This document shows, in pieces, positions 54,811 through 64,000 of a stretch of DNA of 64,000 nt; position 1 is the stretch's first letter, and each line of letters begins with the position of its first letter. Source of the stretch: Pseudomonas sp. C2B4 (GTDB taxonomy: Bacteria > Pseudomonadota > Gammaproteobacteria > Pseudomonadales > Pseudomonadaceae); NCBI RefSeq assembly GCF_013359695.1, contig NZ_JABFMU010000016.1:1-64000 (forward strand). The letters run 5' to 3'. A model generated the notes under the pieces. The model did no database searches. It was given only the letters and a program-made list of their open reading frames with translations, and was not told the origin of the DNA. A program made the translations under genes and the position numbers.

Positions 54811-55056
54811 ATGCGTAAGACTTTAGCTATTGCCTTGATGTTGACCGCTTCCCTCGGTCTCGCTGCCTGCGATAAAAAATCCGAGGACAAAGCTCAAGAC
54901 GCTAACCAACATGCTGAGCAAGCCCAGCAAAAAATGAACGAGGCTCAGGATAAAGTGAACGACGCGGCGAAAGAAAACGCCGAAGCCGCCAAAGCTCAGG
55001 CTGAATCGAACGAAGCAGCGGCAAAAGAAGCCGCTCCGGAAGCACCTAAGAACTAA
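54811..55056 (+). CDS. Small lipoprotein with alanine-rich helix
   Basis: 81 aa. Lipoprotein signal ..TASLGLAAC (Cys20), then a single charged, Ala/Gln/Glu-rich helix with near-heptad spacing (AEQAQQKMNEAQDKVNDAAK) ending in a proline tail. It resembles small envelope lipoproteins such as OprI-like helices, but its length and ending differ. GGAG eight bases before the ATG; strong terminator after. Confidence 0.82.
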   Translation: MRKTLAIALMLTASLGLAACDKKSEDKAQDANQHAEQAQQKMNEAQDKVNDAAKENAEAAKAQAESNEAAAKEAAPEAPKN

Positions 55057-55074
55057 TCCGGTTTTTAGCGTGAC

Positions 55075-55107
55075 AAAAGAAAACCCGCCAAGTGCGGGTT
55101 TTCTTTT
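55075..55107 (+). terminator. Terminator of the small lipoprotein
   Basis: AAAAGAAAACCCGC / GCGGGTTTTCTTTT around a 4-5 base loop; usable from both directions with the convergent MAPEG gene. Confidence 0.9.
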
Positions 55108-55133
55108 GTCTGCGTTTTTTTGTGCTCTCAGCG

Positions 55134-55538
55134 TTAGAGCAAAATCGTTCGAAAAGTCGGACTAATCATCAACAGTAGAGAACAGATTAAACCCACTAGC
55201 CAAACCAGGCTGCGCTGCCAGGCAAGATCTTTCCAGTAACACACCAAGTAGATCACTCGCGTGATCACGAAGATGATCGCCAGCCAGTCAATGAGCCATC
55301 CGGCCGTCTGCGTGGTATGCGCCATCAACACACCCACCGCAAACAATATGAATGCTTCGAAACTATTCTGGTGTGCTGCCACCGCTCGAGCACCCAAACC
55401 CGTGAGTTGCGCCTGCTGTTGGCGCGGCAGGTGATTGTTGTAACCACCCTGCTCTTTCATGGCCGTGGTCACGGGCATACGTGCCACGTAAATCAGCACG
55501 GCACTGATAAACACACACCAGAATGGAATACTCATCAA
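55134..55538 (-). CDS. MAPEG-family membrane protein
   Basis: 134 aa, four membrane helices. Family features ARMPVTTAMKEQGGYNNHLPRQQ and ARAVAAHQNSFEAFILFAVGV (the HxNxxE/ENxxE-like core). MAPEG proteins are glutathione-dependent transferases in eukaryotes; the bacterial branch is largely uncharacterised. Start overlaps the DUF599 stop by 4 bp. Confidence 0.88.
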   Translation of the reverse strand: MMSIPFWCVFISAVLIYVARMPVTTAMKEQGGYNNHLPRQQQAQLTGLGARAVAAHQNSFEAFILFAVGVLMAHTTQTAGWLIDWLAIIFVITRVIYLVCYWKDLAWQRSLVWLVGLICSLLLMISPTFRTILL

Positions 55539-56272
55539 GCCGCCTCTTTAATCACCTCGGGCAACGGTGCCTCTGTAGGGGTATAGACCATCACGTCGAG
55601 AACGTCTGAGTGAAACTCGCGGCGATACAACACGAACACGACGCCGGCACTCATCAACATGAACAACCAGGGACTGACGAACCACGCCAGCATGGTCATC
55701 CCGAAATAGTAAGAACGCAGGCCAAAGTTGAACTGGTTCGCGGCCATGGAAATGACGCGCGCTGCCCGGGCGGCAAAGGCTTTGCGCTCCTGCTCGGACA
55801 CGTGGCGCTCACCGACCATCGGCGCCGAACCCACCAGAATGGCGGCGAAGTTGTACTGACGCATGCACCAGCTGAAGGTAAAGAACGCATAGACGAACAC
55901 CAGCGCCAGGCACAGCAACTTGATTTCTGACATCCCTTGGGAAGCCTGCTGCACCATCGGAATATCCGCCAGCAACGACACCGCTCTTTCTGACGCCCCG
56001 AGCACGGTAAGAATACCGGCCAGGATAATCAGCGTGCTGGAAGCAAAGAACGACGCGTTGCGCTCCAGGTTACCGATCACACTGGCGTCGGCGATGCGGT
56101 TGTCGCGCAGCAGCATGCGGCGCATCCAGTCTTCACGGTAAAGATGCAGAACGCTGGCCAGGCACGCCGTGTCGCGGCCCTTCCACGTCGCGTAACGGGT
56201 GTAACCACCCCAGCAGATGACGAACCAGAGCGCGGCAAGGATGTGGATCAGGTTGGCTTGGATGAACGACAT
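55535..56272 (-). CDS. DUF599 membrane protein
   Basis: 245 aa from the ATG at 56272 (AGGA eight bases upstream). Four membrane helices with a GYTRYATWKGRDT loop after the first, and FTFSWCMRQYNFAAILVG in the third region. Function unknown. Coupled to the MAPEG gene. The longer frame to 56302 begins close to a REP element and has no ribosome site. Confidence 0.85.
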   Translation of the reverse strand: MSFIQANLIHILAALWFVICWGGYTRYATWKGRDTACLASVLHLYREDWMRRMLLRDNRIADASVIGNLERNASFFASSTLIILAGILTVLGASERAVSLLADIPMVQQASQGMSEIKLLCLALVFVYAFFTFSWCMRQYNFAAILVGSAPMVGERHVSEQERKAFAARAARVISMAANQFNFGLRSYYFGMTMLAWFVSPWLFMLMSAGVVFVLYRREFHSDVLDVMVYTPTEAPLPEVIKEAA

Positions 56273-56310
56273 GCAGGTCCTTGTGATGTAGTAACGGAAC
56301 ACTCAAACCT

Positions 56311-56400
56311 TGTGGGAGCGAGCCTGCTCGCGAAAGCGGTAGATCAATCAACATTTGCGTTGAATGAAGCGACATCTTCGCGAGCAGGCTCGCTCCCACA
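56311..56400. repeat. REPIN upstream of the DUF599 gene
   Basis: TGTGGGAGCGAGCCTGCTCG.. and its inverse around ~43 bp; the interior AACATTTGCGTTGAATGAA resembles the interior of other copies only weakly. Confidence 0.9.
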
Positions 56401-56460
56401 AGGTGTTGCAGTGGTTCGACGTTAGCTCAACGGAAAAGACACCGCATCCCTCACAAAAAA

Positions 56461-56490
56461 AATGCCCCGTATCGATTGATACGGGGCATT
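56461..56490 (-). terminator. Terminator of brnQ
   Basis: AATGCCCCGTATC-GATT-GATACGGGGCATT, 13-bp stem, followed on the minus strand by a run of T. Confidence 0.9.
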
Positions 56491-56544
56491 TCCATTTTTT
56501 GTAGAGAGCAGCTCAAAAGCCCGCTTTTGACGGGCCTGTGAAGC

Positions 56545-57858
56545 TTAAGCCAAGGCTTCGGCGCGCTTGCCCAACAAGCGATCGCACGCCACGGCGACTA
56601 CCAGGGTCATCACCGAAGGCACCAACCACGCCAGACCTTGCTCACTCAGCGGCAAGTGGGCCAGTTGCGCCGGCATCCAGTCTGCCAGACCGGCACCCTT
56701 GAGGGCGTCGATCAGGCCGAAAATGAACGACACCAGCATCACCGGACCGACGATGCGACCCTGTTCATGCCAGAAGTCCTTGCAGAAGCTCAGGGCCACC
56801 AGGGCGATGCATGGCGGGTAGATTGCGGTCAGGACCGGGATCGAAAACGCGATCAGCTTGGTGAGGCCCAGGTTGGACACCAACAGCGAGAACGCCGCGA
56901 GGATGATCACCAGGGTCTTGTAGGACAGTGGCAATACACGGCTGAAGTATTCAGCGCAGGCACAAGTCAGGCCGACCGCCGTCACCAGGCACGCCAGGGA
57001 GATCAGCACCGCAAGGAAACCACTGCCCAGAGAACCGAAGGTGTGCTGTACATAAGCGTGCAACACCGCCGCGCCGTTAGTTGCGCCAACGGCCACTTCA
57101 TGGCTGCCCGATCCGAGGCGGAACAGGCTGATGTACACCAGCGCCAGGCCCACGCCGGCAATCAGACCGGCAATGATCGCGTAACGGGTGATCAACGCCG
57201 GGGATTCGACGCCACGGGAGCGTATGGCATTGACGATAACGATGCCGAACACCAGAGCGCCGAGGGTATCCATGGTCAGGTAACCATTGATGAACCCCTG
57301 GGAAAACGGTGCTGCAACGTATTCAGGCGTTGCATGGCCAATATCACCCGCCGGCAAGGCGAATGCCGCGATGCCGAGTACGGCCAGGGCAATAATCTTC
57401 AGCGGTGCGAGGAAACGCCCTACGGTATCCAGCAAACGACCCGGATACAGCGAAATGAAGAACACCAGCAGGAAATACACCGAACTGTAGAGGAACAGTG
57501 CCAGCGGACTTTCGCCGGTCAGCGGCGCCAGGCCCACTTCGAAGGACACGGTAGCAGTACGCGGCGTGGCAAACAGCGGACCCACAGCCAGGTAGCACGC
57601 AGCGGCCAACAGACCGCCGGCAATCTTGCCGATAGGGCTGCTCAAGGCATCCATGGCGCCACCCACCTTGGCCAGCGCGACAACGGTGATCACCGGCAGA
57701 CCCACCGCCGTGACCAGAAAGCCCAACGCCGCCATCCAGACATTAGGCCCGGACTGCAAACCGACGATAGGCGGGAAGATGATGTTGCCGGCCCCGACAA
57801 ACAGGGCAAACGTCATAAAACCAAGTGCCAGGATGTCCTGACCTTTCAACACTTTCAT
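56545..57858 (-). CDS. brnQ: Branched-chain amino acid:Na+ symporter
   Basis: 437 aa with 12 membrane helices. LIVCS family: [25 protein letters not shown] at the start and [26 protein letters not shown]. Takes up leucine, isoleucine and valine with sodium. AGGAAA precedes the ATG region (CTTAATG). Monocistronic, ended by a strong hairpin. Confidence 0.95.
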   Translation of the reverse strand: MKVLKGQDILALGFMTFALFVGAGNIIFPPIVGLQSGPNVWMAALGFLVTAVGLPVITVVALAKVGGAMDALSSPIGKIAGGLLAAACYLAVGPLFATPRTATVSFEVGLAPLTGESPLALFLYSSVYFLLVFFISLYPGRLLDTVGRFLAPLKIIALAVLGIAAFALPAGDIGHATPEYVAAPFSQGFINGYLTMDTLGALVFGIVIVNAIRSRGVESPALITRYAIIAGLIAGVGLALVYISLFRLGSGSHEVAVGATNGAAVLHAYVQHTFGSLGSGFLAVLISLACLVTAVGLTCACAEYFSRVLPLSYKTLVIILAAFSLLVSNLGLTKLIAFSIPVLTAIYPPCIALVALSFCKDFWHEQGRIVGPVMLVSFIFGLIDALKGAGLADWMPAQLAHLPLSEQGLAWLVPSVMTLVVAVACDRLLGKRAEALA

Positions 57859-58099
57859 TAAGGAAATACCACACTACTGAATCGGAATTTAGAGAGGGGT
57901 TTCCCTTATGGATGAGGGAAATGCAGCCGGTCCGTATGGGACTGACCCGTTAAGCGCGTAGCTGCCTTGTGGGCGGCGGACGCAAAAATGGCGCGTAGCC
58001 TAACGAATTTGGGTGAGAAACGCACTGTTAGGGGGCGAACATTCCGATCTACGACATTTTCGTGTCGCGTTTACGTATCTAAATTACACCTCGCACTCT
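57859..58099. other. brnQ upstream region, no gene seen
   Basis: About 240 bp before the palindromic repeat. AT-rich just upstream of brnQ (AATACCACACTACTGAATCGG), so it probably holds the brnQ promoter; no riboswitch pattern or reading frame with a ribosome site was found. Confidence 0.4.
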
Positions 58100-58245
58100 G
58101 TGGCGAGGGGATTTATCCCCGTTGGGTCGCGAAGCGGCCCCAGAATCATCATATGCGGTCCATCAGGCACAACAGCACTGCTGGTTTTACGGCTGCTGCA
58201 CAGCCGAACGGGGCGGTGCGACGATTCGCTAAATCCCCTCGCCAC
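58100..58245. repeat. Long palindromic repeat (gtggcgaggggattta type)
   Basis: GTGGCGAGGGGATTTA and TAAATCCCCTCGCCAC, perfect 16-bp arms 146 bp apart end to end. The interior includes TTATCCCCGTTGGGTCGCGAAGCGGCCCC and a GCGGTGCGACGATTCG segment shared with the degenerate half of the repeat in cobB. A third REP family of this genome. Confidence 0.85.
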
Positions 58246-58282
58246 AAAAAGCCCTGCATATCTATCAAACCCCGAAAACGAC

Positions 58283-58306
58283 AAAGGCCACCCGAAGGTG
58301 GCCTTT
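58283..58306 (-). terminator. Terminator of sucCD
   Basis: AAAGGCCACC-CGAA-GGTGGCCTTT, 30 bp past the sucD stop. Confidence 0.88.
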
Positions 58307-58336
58307 GTTTGGTAAAGCGTCAGCTAAGCGCGAGGC

Positions 58337-59218
58337 TTACTTGACAGCCCAACCAGTCAGCTCGGCCAGGGCCTTGCCGATGTCTGCCAGCGAACGCACG
58401 GTTTTAACGCCTGCGTCTTGCAGAGCAGCGAATTTCTCGTCTGCAGTGCCTTTGCCGCCAGAGATGATTGCGCCAGCATGGCCCATGCGCTTGCCCGGAG
58501 GAGCAGTCACACCAGCGATGTAGGAAACAACCGGCTTGGTCACGTGTGCCTTGATGTAGGCAGCCGCTTCTTCTTCAGCCGAACCGCCGATCTCACCGAT
58601 CATCACGATCGCTTCGGTCTTCGGGTCTTCCTGGAACAGCTTCAGGATGTCGATGAAGTTCGAACCCGGGATCGGGTCACCACCGATGCCGACGCAAGTC
58701 GACTGACCGAAACCGGCGTCAGTAGTTTGCTTCACAGCTTCGTAGGTCAGGGTGCCGGAACGGGAAACGATACCGACCTTGCCTGGCAAGTGAATGTGAC
58801 CTGGCATGATGCCGATCTTGCATTCGCCTGGAGTGATCACGCCTGGGCAGTTAGGGCCGATCAGGGTAACACCCAGCTCGTCGCACTTAACTTTAGCGTC
58901 CAGCATGTCCAGGGTAGGAATGCCTTCGGTGATGCAGACGATCAGCTTGATGCCGCCGAAAGCAGCTTCCAGGATCGAGTCCTTGCAGAAAGGAGCCGGA
59001 ACGTAGATCACGCTGGCGGTGGCGCCAGTGGCAGCTACGGCGTCTTTCACGGTGTTGAACACTGGCAGGCCCAGGTGCTCGGTGCCGCCTTTGCCTGGAG
59101 TTACACCACCAACCATCTTGGTGCCGTACTCGATGGCTTGCTGGGTGTGGAAACTACCTTGCGAACCGGTAATACCCTGGCAGATAACTTTGGTGTCTTT
59201 ATTGATCAGGACGCTCAT
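58337..59218 (-). CDS. sucD: Succinyl-CoA synthetase alpha subunit
   Basis: 293 aa. CoA-binding Rossmann domain ([19 protein letters not shown]), then the ligase domain with the phospho-His (His247) in [16 protein letters not shown]. Makes nucleoside triphosphate while converting succinyl-CoA to succinate. The start overlaps the sucC stop (TAATG). Confidence 0.98.
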   Translation of the reverse strand: MSVLINKDTKVICQGITGSQGSFHTQQAIEYGTKMVGGVTPGKGGTEHLGLPVFNTVKDAVAATGATASVIYVPAPFCKDSILEAAFGGIKLIVCITEGIPTLDMLDAKVKCDELGVTLIGPNCPGVITPGECKIGIMPGHIHLPGKVGIVSRSGTLTYEAVKQTTDAGFGQSTCVGIGGDPIPGSNFIDILKLFQEDPKTEAIVMIGEIGGSAEEEAAAYIKAHVTKPVVSYIAGVTAPPGKRMGHAGAIISGGKGTADEKFAALQDAGVKTVRSLADIGKALAELTGWAVK

Positions 59219-60384
59219 TATTTGCCCTCCGCAGCTTTGACAACTTGTTGAGCAGCGTCGGTCAGGCTGGTAGCAGCGATGATGTTCAAACCGCTTTCTG
59301 CCAGTACTTTAGCGCCCAGCTCAGCGTTGTTGCCTTCAAGGCGAACAACAACCGGGATTTTCACGCCGACTTCTTTCACTGCACCGATGATGCCTTCGGC
59401 AATCATGTCGCAACGAACGATGCCGCCGAAGATGTTAACCAGTACTGCAGCGACGTTGGTGTCGGACAGAATGATCTTGAATGCTTCGGTAACGCGTTCT
59501 TTGGTAGCACCGCCGCCCACGTCAAGGAAGTTGGCTGGCTTGCCGCCGTGCAGGTTGACGATGTCCATGGTACCCATGGCCAGGCCAGCACCGTTGACCA
59601 TGCAACCGATGTTGCCTTCCAGCGCTACGTAGTTCAGTTCGAACTTGGCAGCGTGCGCTTCGCGCGGATCGTCTTGCGACGGATCGTGGAAAGTCTTCAG
59701 CTTAGGCTGACGGTACATGGCGTTGGCGTCGATGTTGATCTTGGCGTCCAGGCAGTGCAGATCGCCGTCAGCCTTGATCACCAGCGGGTTCACTTCCAGC
59801 AGGGCCAGATCGTGATCCTGGAACAGTTTGGCCAGACCTACGAAGATCTTGGCGAACTGGGCAACTTGCTTGCCTTCCAGACCCAGCTGGAATGCCAGCT
59901 CGCGACCCTGGAATGGCTGAGCGCCAACCAGTGGATCGATAGTGGCTTTCAGAATTTTTTCTGGAGTGTCGTGAGCGATTTTCTCGATGTCCACGCCACC
60001 TTCGGTGGAAGCCATGAACACGATGCGACGGCTCGAACGGTCAACGACAGCGCCCAGGTACAGCTCTTTAGCGATATCAGTGCACGATTCAACCAGGATC
60101 TTGGTGACTGGCTGACCATTGGCGTCAGTCTGGTAAGTCACCAGACGCTTGCCCAGCCACTGCTGTGCGAAGGCTTTGGCGTCTTCTTTGTTGCGAACCA
60201 GCTTAACGCCGCCCGCTTTACCGCGACCACCGGCGTGGACCTGGGCTTTGACAACCCACTCGCTGCCGCCGATTTTGTCGCAAGCTTCTGCTGCTGCTTC
60301 CGGGGTGTCTACCGCGTAACCGGTGGATACTGGCAGGCCGTACTCAGCGAACAGCTGCTTACCCTGATACTCGTGAAGATTCAT
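59218..60384 (-). CDS. sucC: Succinyl-CoA synthetase beta subunit
   Basis: 388 aa. [19 protein letters not shown], an ATP-grasp domain ([20 protein letters not shown]), and the C-terminal ligase domain with [13 protein letters not shown]. Nucleotide-binding subunit of the heterotetramer. Separated from lpd by ~200 bp that include an inverted repeat. Confidence 0.98.
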   Translation of the reverse strand: MNLHEYQGKQLFAEYGLPVSTGYAVDTPEAAAEACDKIGGSEWVVKAQVHAGGRGKAGGVKLVRNKEDAKAFAQQWLGKRLVTYQTDANGQPVTKILVESCTDIAKELYLGAVVDRSSRRIVFMASTEGGVDIEKIAHDTPEKILKATIDPLVGAQPFQGRELAFQLGLEGKQVAQFAKIFVGLAKLFQDHDLALLEVNPLVIKADGDLHCLDAKINIDANAMYRQPKLKTFHDPSQDDPREAHAAKFELNYVALEGNIGCMVNGAGLAMGTMDIVNLHGGKPANFLDVGGGATKERVTEAFKIILSDTNVAAVLVNIFGGIVRCDMIAEGIIGAVKEVGVKIPVVVRLEGNNAELGAKVLAESGLNIIAATSLTDAAQQVVKAAEGK

Positions 60385-60460
60385 GCTTATTACCGTCTTC
60401 GTTAGGTACTGCGCATTCGGTGCTGCACTTGTTGAAGTGCCGCACCACCTGTGACTGCTG

Positions 60461-60500
60461 CTTGCGTAGCCTTTCCGGATACCCGGTGCAGCTACGCAAG
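60461..60500. other. Inverted repeat between lpd and sucC
   Basis: CTTGCGTAGC / GCTACGCAAG, perfect 10-bp arms 20 bp apart, in the leader of sucC. No T-run. A CTTGCGCGCAAG palindrome follows near 60532. Could be a partial terminator, an mRNA processing site or an operator. Confidence 0.5.
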
Positions 60501-60583
60501 ACTGCGTCCAGCGGACATTCCGCGGTGAGTCTTGCGCGCAAGGCTCACGACGGGCCGATACCGCCGTGGTTTCTTATTGTGTC

Positions 60584-62020
<1,437 letters not shown>

Positions 62021-62049
62021 TCAAAAAATCCTCTTTAGCGAAAAGCTTC

Positions 62050-62110
62050 AAGCCACAAGCTGCAAGCCAGGCTGCGGGTTTTCCGACAGCCCGAACTTGC
62101 AGCTCATGGC
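62050..62110. repeat. Imperfect palindromic repeat between sucB and lpd
   Basis: GCCACAAGCTGCAAG faces CTTGCAGCTCATGGC (13 of 15 match), ~30 bp apart. A fourth palindrome type; it lies in a polycistronic junction. Confidence 0.6.
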
Positions 62111-62118
62111 TGCTTCTA

Positions 62119-63339
62119 TCAGATATCCAGCAACAGACGAGCCGGGTCTTCCAGCAGGTTCTTGATGGTCACCAGGAAGGTCACAGCTTCTTTGCCATCG
62201 ATCAGACGGTGATCGTAGGACAGTGCCAGGTACATCATCGGACGGATAACGACCTGGCCGTTGATTGCCATAGGACGCTGGATGATGTTGTGCATGCCCA
62301 GGATGGCTGCTTGTGGCGGGTTGACGATCGGGGTCGACATCATCGAACCGAAGGTGCCACCGTTGGTGATGGTGAACGTACCACCGGTCATTTCTTCCAT
62401 CGACAGTTTGCCGTCACGGGCTTTCTTGCCGAAAGTCGCGATGCCACCTTCGATTTCAGCCAGGCTCATCAGTTCGGCGTTACGCAGAACCGGTACCACC
62501 AGGCCGCGGTCGCTGGAAACAGCAACACCGACGTCAGCGTAGCCGTGGTAAACGATGTCCGCACCGTCGATCGACGCGTTGACAGCCGGGAAGCGTTTCA
62601 GCGCTTCGGTGGCCGCTTTCACGAAGAACGACATGAAGCCCAGGCGCACGCCGTTGTGGGACTTCTCGAACAGATCCTTGTACTTCGAACGCAGGGCCAT
62701 GACTTCGGTCATGTCGACTTCGTTGAAAGTGGTCAGCATCGCCATGTTCGATTGAGCTTCAACCAGACGCTCGGCAACCTTGGCACGCAGACGGGTCATC
62801 GGAACGCGTTTTTCAACGCGGTCACCGGCAGCGAATACCGGAGCAGCAGCGGCAGGCGCGGCAGCCTTGGCAGGCGCGGCGGCCGGAGCGGCTTTCTTGG
62901 CGGCAACGGCTGCAACCACGTCTTCCTTGGTCACGCGACCGCCTTTGCCGGTACCGGCAACGGAAGCGATGTTGATGCCGTTTTCTTCAGCCAGCTTGCG
63001 AGCAGCCGGGGCAGCAACAGGATCGTCTTCGCCTTCGGCAGCCGGGGCAGCGGCTTGAGCAGCGGCAGCCGGAGCAGCAGCTGGAGCAGCGGCAGCAGCG
63101 CCGCCTTCAACGATCGAGCCCAGCACTTCGTCGGACAGAACGGTGTCGCCTTCGTTCTTGACGATCGCGCCCAGCACGCCATCAGCAGTGGCCAGAACTT
63201 CCAGTACGACTTTGTCGGTTTCGATGTCGACGATCAGTTCGTCACGCTTGACGGCGTCGCCCGGTTGTTTGTGCCAGGTGGCAACGGTGCCATCGGCAAC
63301 CGATTCCGGGAAAGTGGGGGCTTTGATCTCGATAGCCAT
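62119..63339 (-). CDS. sucB: Dihydrolipoyl succinyltransferase (E2o)
   Basis: 406 aa. Lipoyl domain with modified Lys43 ([11 protein letters not shown]), an Ala/Pro-rich hinge, peripheral E1/E3-binding domain (~108-142), a second hinge, and the catalytic domain with His377 and Asp381 ([11 protein letters not shown]). Core of the 2-oxoglutarate dehydrogenase complex. Only 42 bp after sucA. Confidence 0.98.
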   Translation of the reverse strand: MAIEIKAPTFPESVADGTVATWHKQPGDAVKRDELIVDIETDKVVLEVLATADGVLGAIVKNEGDTVLSDEVLGSIVEGGAAAAAPAAAPAAAAQAAAPAAEGEDDPVAAPAARKLAEENGINIASVAGTGKGGRVTKEDVVAAVAAKKAAPAAAPAKAAAPAAAAPVFAAGDRVEKRVPMTRLRAKVAERLVEAQSNMAMLTTFNEVDMTEVMALRSKYKDLFEKSHNGVRLGFMSFFVKAATEALKRFPAVNASIDGADIVYHGYADVGVAVSSDRGLVVPVLRNAELMSLAEIEGGIATFGKKARDGKLSMEEMTGGTFTITNGGTFGSMMSTPIVNPPQAAILGMHNIIQRPMAINGQVVIRPMMYLALSYDHRLIDGKEAVTFLVTIKNLLEDPARLLLDI

Positions 63340-63381
63340 TATCTGTGGTTCCTTAAATTCGGTTTCAGGTGCGCGAAGGCA

Positions 63382-64000
63382 TTAAACGGTAAAGGCGTCT
63401 TGCAGCAGTTGTTCCTGCTGCTCGGCGTGCATCGATGCGTAACCGCATGCAGGTGCAGCAGAAGCCTCACGGCCCGCGTACTCGAGTACGAGAGACTTGT
63501 TGAGGTTGCTGATGCTGCGACGCATGTGGTGCTGGCTGCTGTACCACGCGCCCTGGTTCATCGGCTCTTCCTGGCACCAGACGGCATGCTTGGCGTTGGT
63601 GTAAGGAGCCAGGACTTCGTTCAAGTCGTCCTCAGGGAATGGGTACAGCTGCTCGATACGCACGATGGCGATATCGTCACGGCCTTCGGCACGGCGTTTT
63701 TCCAGCAGGTCGTAGTAGACCTTGCCGCTGCACAGAACAATGCGCTCGACCTTTTTCGGGTCCAGGGCATCGATTTCCGGGATAACGGTCTGGAACGAAC
63801 CTTCGGCCAGATCTTCCAGCGTCGAGATGGCCAACTTGTGACGCAGCAGCGACTTCGGAGTCAGGACTACCAATGGTTTGCGCAGCGGGCGAATCACCTG
63901 ACGGCGCAGCAAGTGGTAGATCTGAGCCGGCGTCGTCGGCATGCACACCTGAATGTTGTGCTCTGCGCACAGTTGCAGGTAACGCTCCAGGCGAGCCGAG
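63382..64000 (-). CDS. sucA: 2-oxoglutarate dehydrogenase E1, C-terminal part (runs off the right edge)
   Basis: About 205 C-terminal residues. The frame is open to the window edge and reads SARLERYLQLCAEHNIQVC.. before the first internal Met, so it is cut by the window and not truncated in nature. Visible motifs: RRQVIRPLRKPLVVLTPKSLLRH, EQLYPFPEDDLNEVL and WCQEEPMNQGAW. Thiamine-diphosphate-dependent decarboxylase of 2-oxoglutarate; the ThDP site lies outside the window. Confidence 0.97.
   Translation of the reverse strand, partial: SARLERYLQLCAEHNIQVCMPTTPAQIYHLLRRQVIRPLRKPLVVLTPKSLLRHKLAISTLEDLAEGSFQTVIPEIDALDPKKVERIVLCSGKVYYDLLEKRRAEGRDDIAIVRIEQLYPFPEDDLNEVLAPYTNAKHAVWCQEEPMNQGAWYSSQHHMRRSISNLNKSLVLEYAGREASAAPACGYASMHAEQQEQLLQDAFTV

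Noticed and set aside
59245..60405. 386-codon open frame antisense to sucC
   Set aside because: Antisense shadow of a certain gene with no features of its own.
63677..63970. 97-codon minus-strand frame inside sucA
   Set aside because: Overlaps the certain sucA frame in another phase.

Overview
The window is chromosomal DNA of a fluorescent-group Pseudomonas. This is inferred from gene content (hda next to an AI-2E permease, a DUF2066 gene and purMN; a sucAB-lpd-sucCD cluster; a late cobalamin operon; DUF3509; rdgC), from the high-GC codon use, and above all from more than ten REP/REPIN palindromes of the kind scattered between genes in P. fluorescens relatives. I saw no insertion sequence, CRISPR array or rRNA.

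Layout. 1-3.2 kb: the N-terminal part of a large Rhs-type toxin gene runs off the left edge, followed by a three-gene Xre/unknown/Sel1 operon and a DUF1232 gene with a DnaA-box palindrome in front. 3.4-7.4 kb: fklB, then a divergent pair encoding a membrane-anchored dihaem cytochrome c and a catalase-fold protein. 7.5-8.1 kb: a tandemly duplicated tRNA-Asp/tRNA-Val unit. 8.2-10.7 kb: rdgC, a BASS transporter, and a guanidinium exporter under a guanidine-II riboswitch. 10.8-17.8 kb: transporters and regulators (LplT-PlsC type fusion, TehA/SLAC1 channel, LysR/SDR pair, MFS/TetR pair) with several palindromes. 18-23.4 kb: a large transporter-like hybrid histidine kinase, rmuC and a Sel1-like gene. 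23.4-24.4 kb: about 1 kb with no convincing gene. 24.4-29.5 kb: DUF3509 protein, a chromosomal relative of a phage protein family, FadL-type porin, periplasmic glutathione peroxidase, and a MarR/MFS/40-aa-peptide operon with matching operators.

29.6-38.7 kb: the late cobalamin operon on the minus strand, cobO-cobB-bluB-cbiB-cobD-cobQ-cobU-cobT-cobC-cobS, with a cobalamin riboswitch upstream of cobO. Most junctions are 4-bp ATGA overlaps. It converts cobyrinate to the activated corrinoid, makes dimethylbenzimidazole, and joins the two. A REP element lies inside the 3' end of cobB and extends its reading frame while the overlap with bluB is kept.

39-50.8 kb: a conserved unknown, a sorbosone-dehydrogenase-like lipoprotein, an O-methyltransferase, two NlpC/P60 lipoproteins, hda, AI-2E permease, DUF2066, purMN, DUF3108, OsmC and pirin. 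50.9-57.9 kb: dienelactone hydrolase, htpG, two hotdog thioesterases, a small lipoprotein, MAPEG and DUF599 membrane proteins, and brnQ. 58.3-64 kb: sucD, sucC, lpd, sucB and the 3' end of sucA, the TCA-cycle step from 2-oxoglutarate to succinate.
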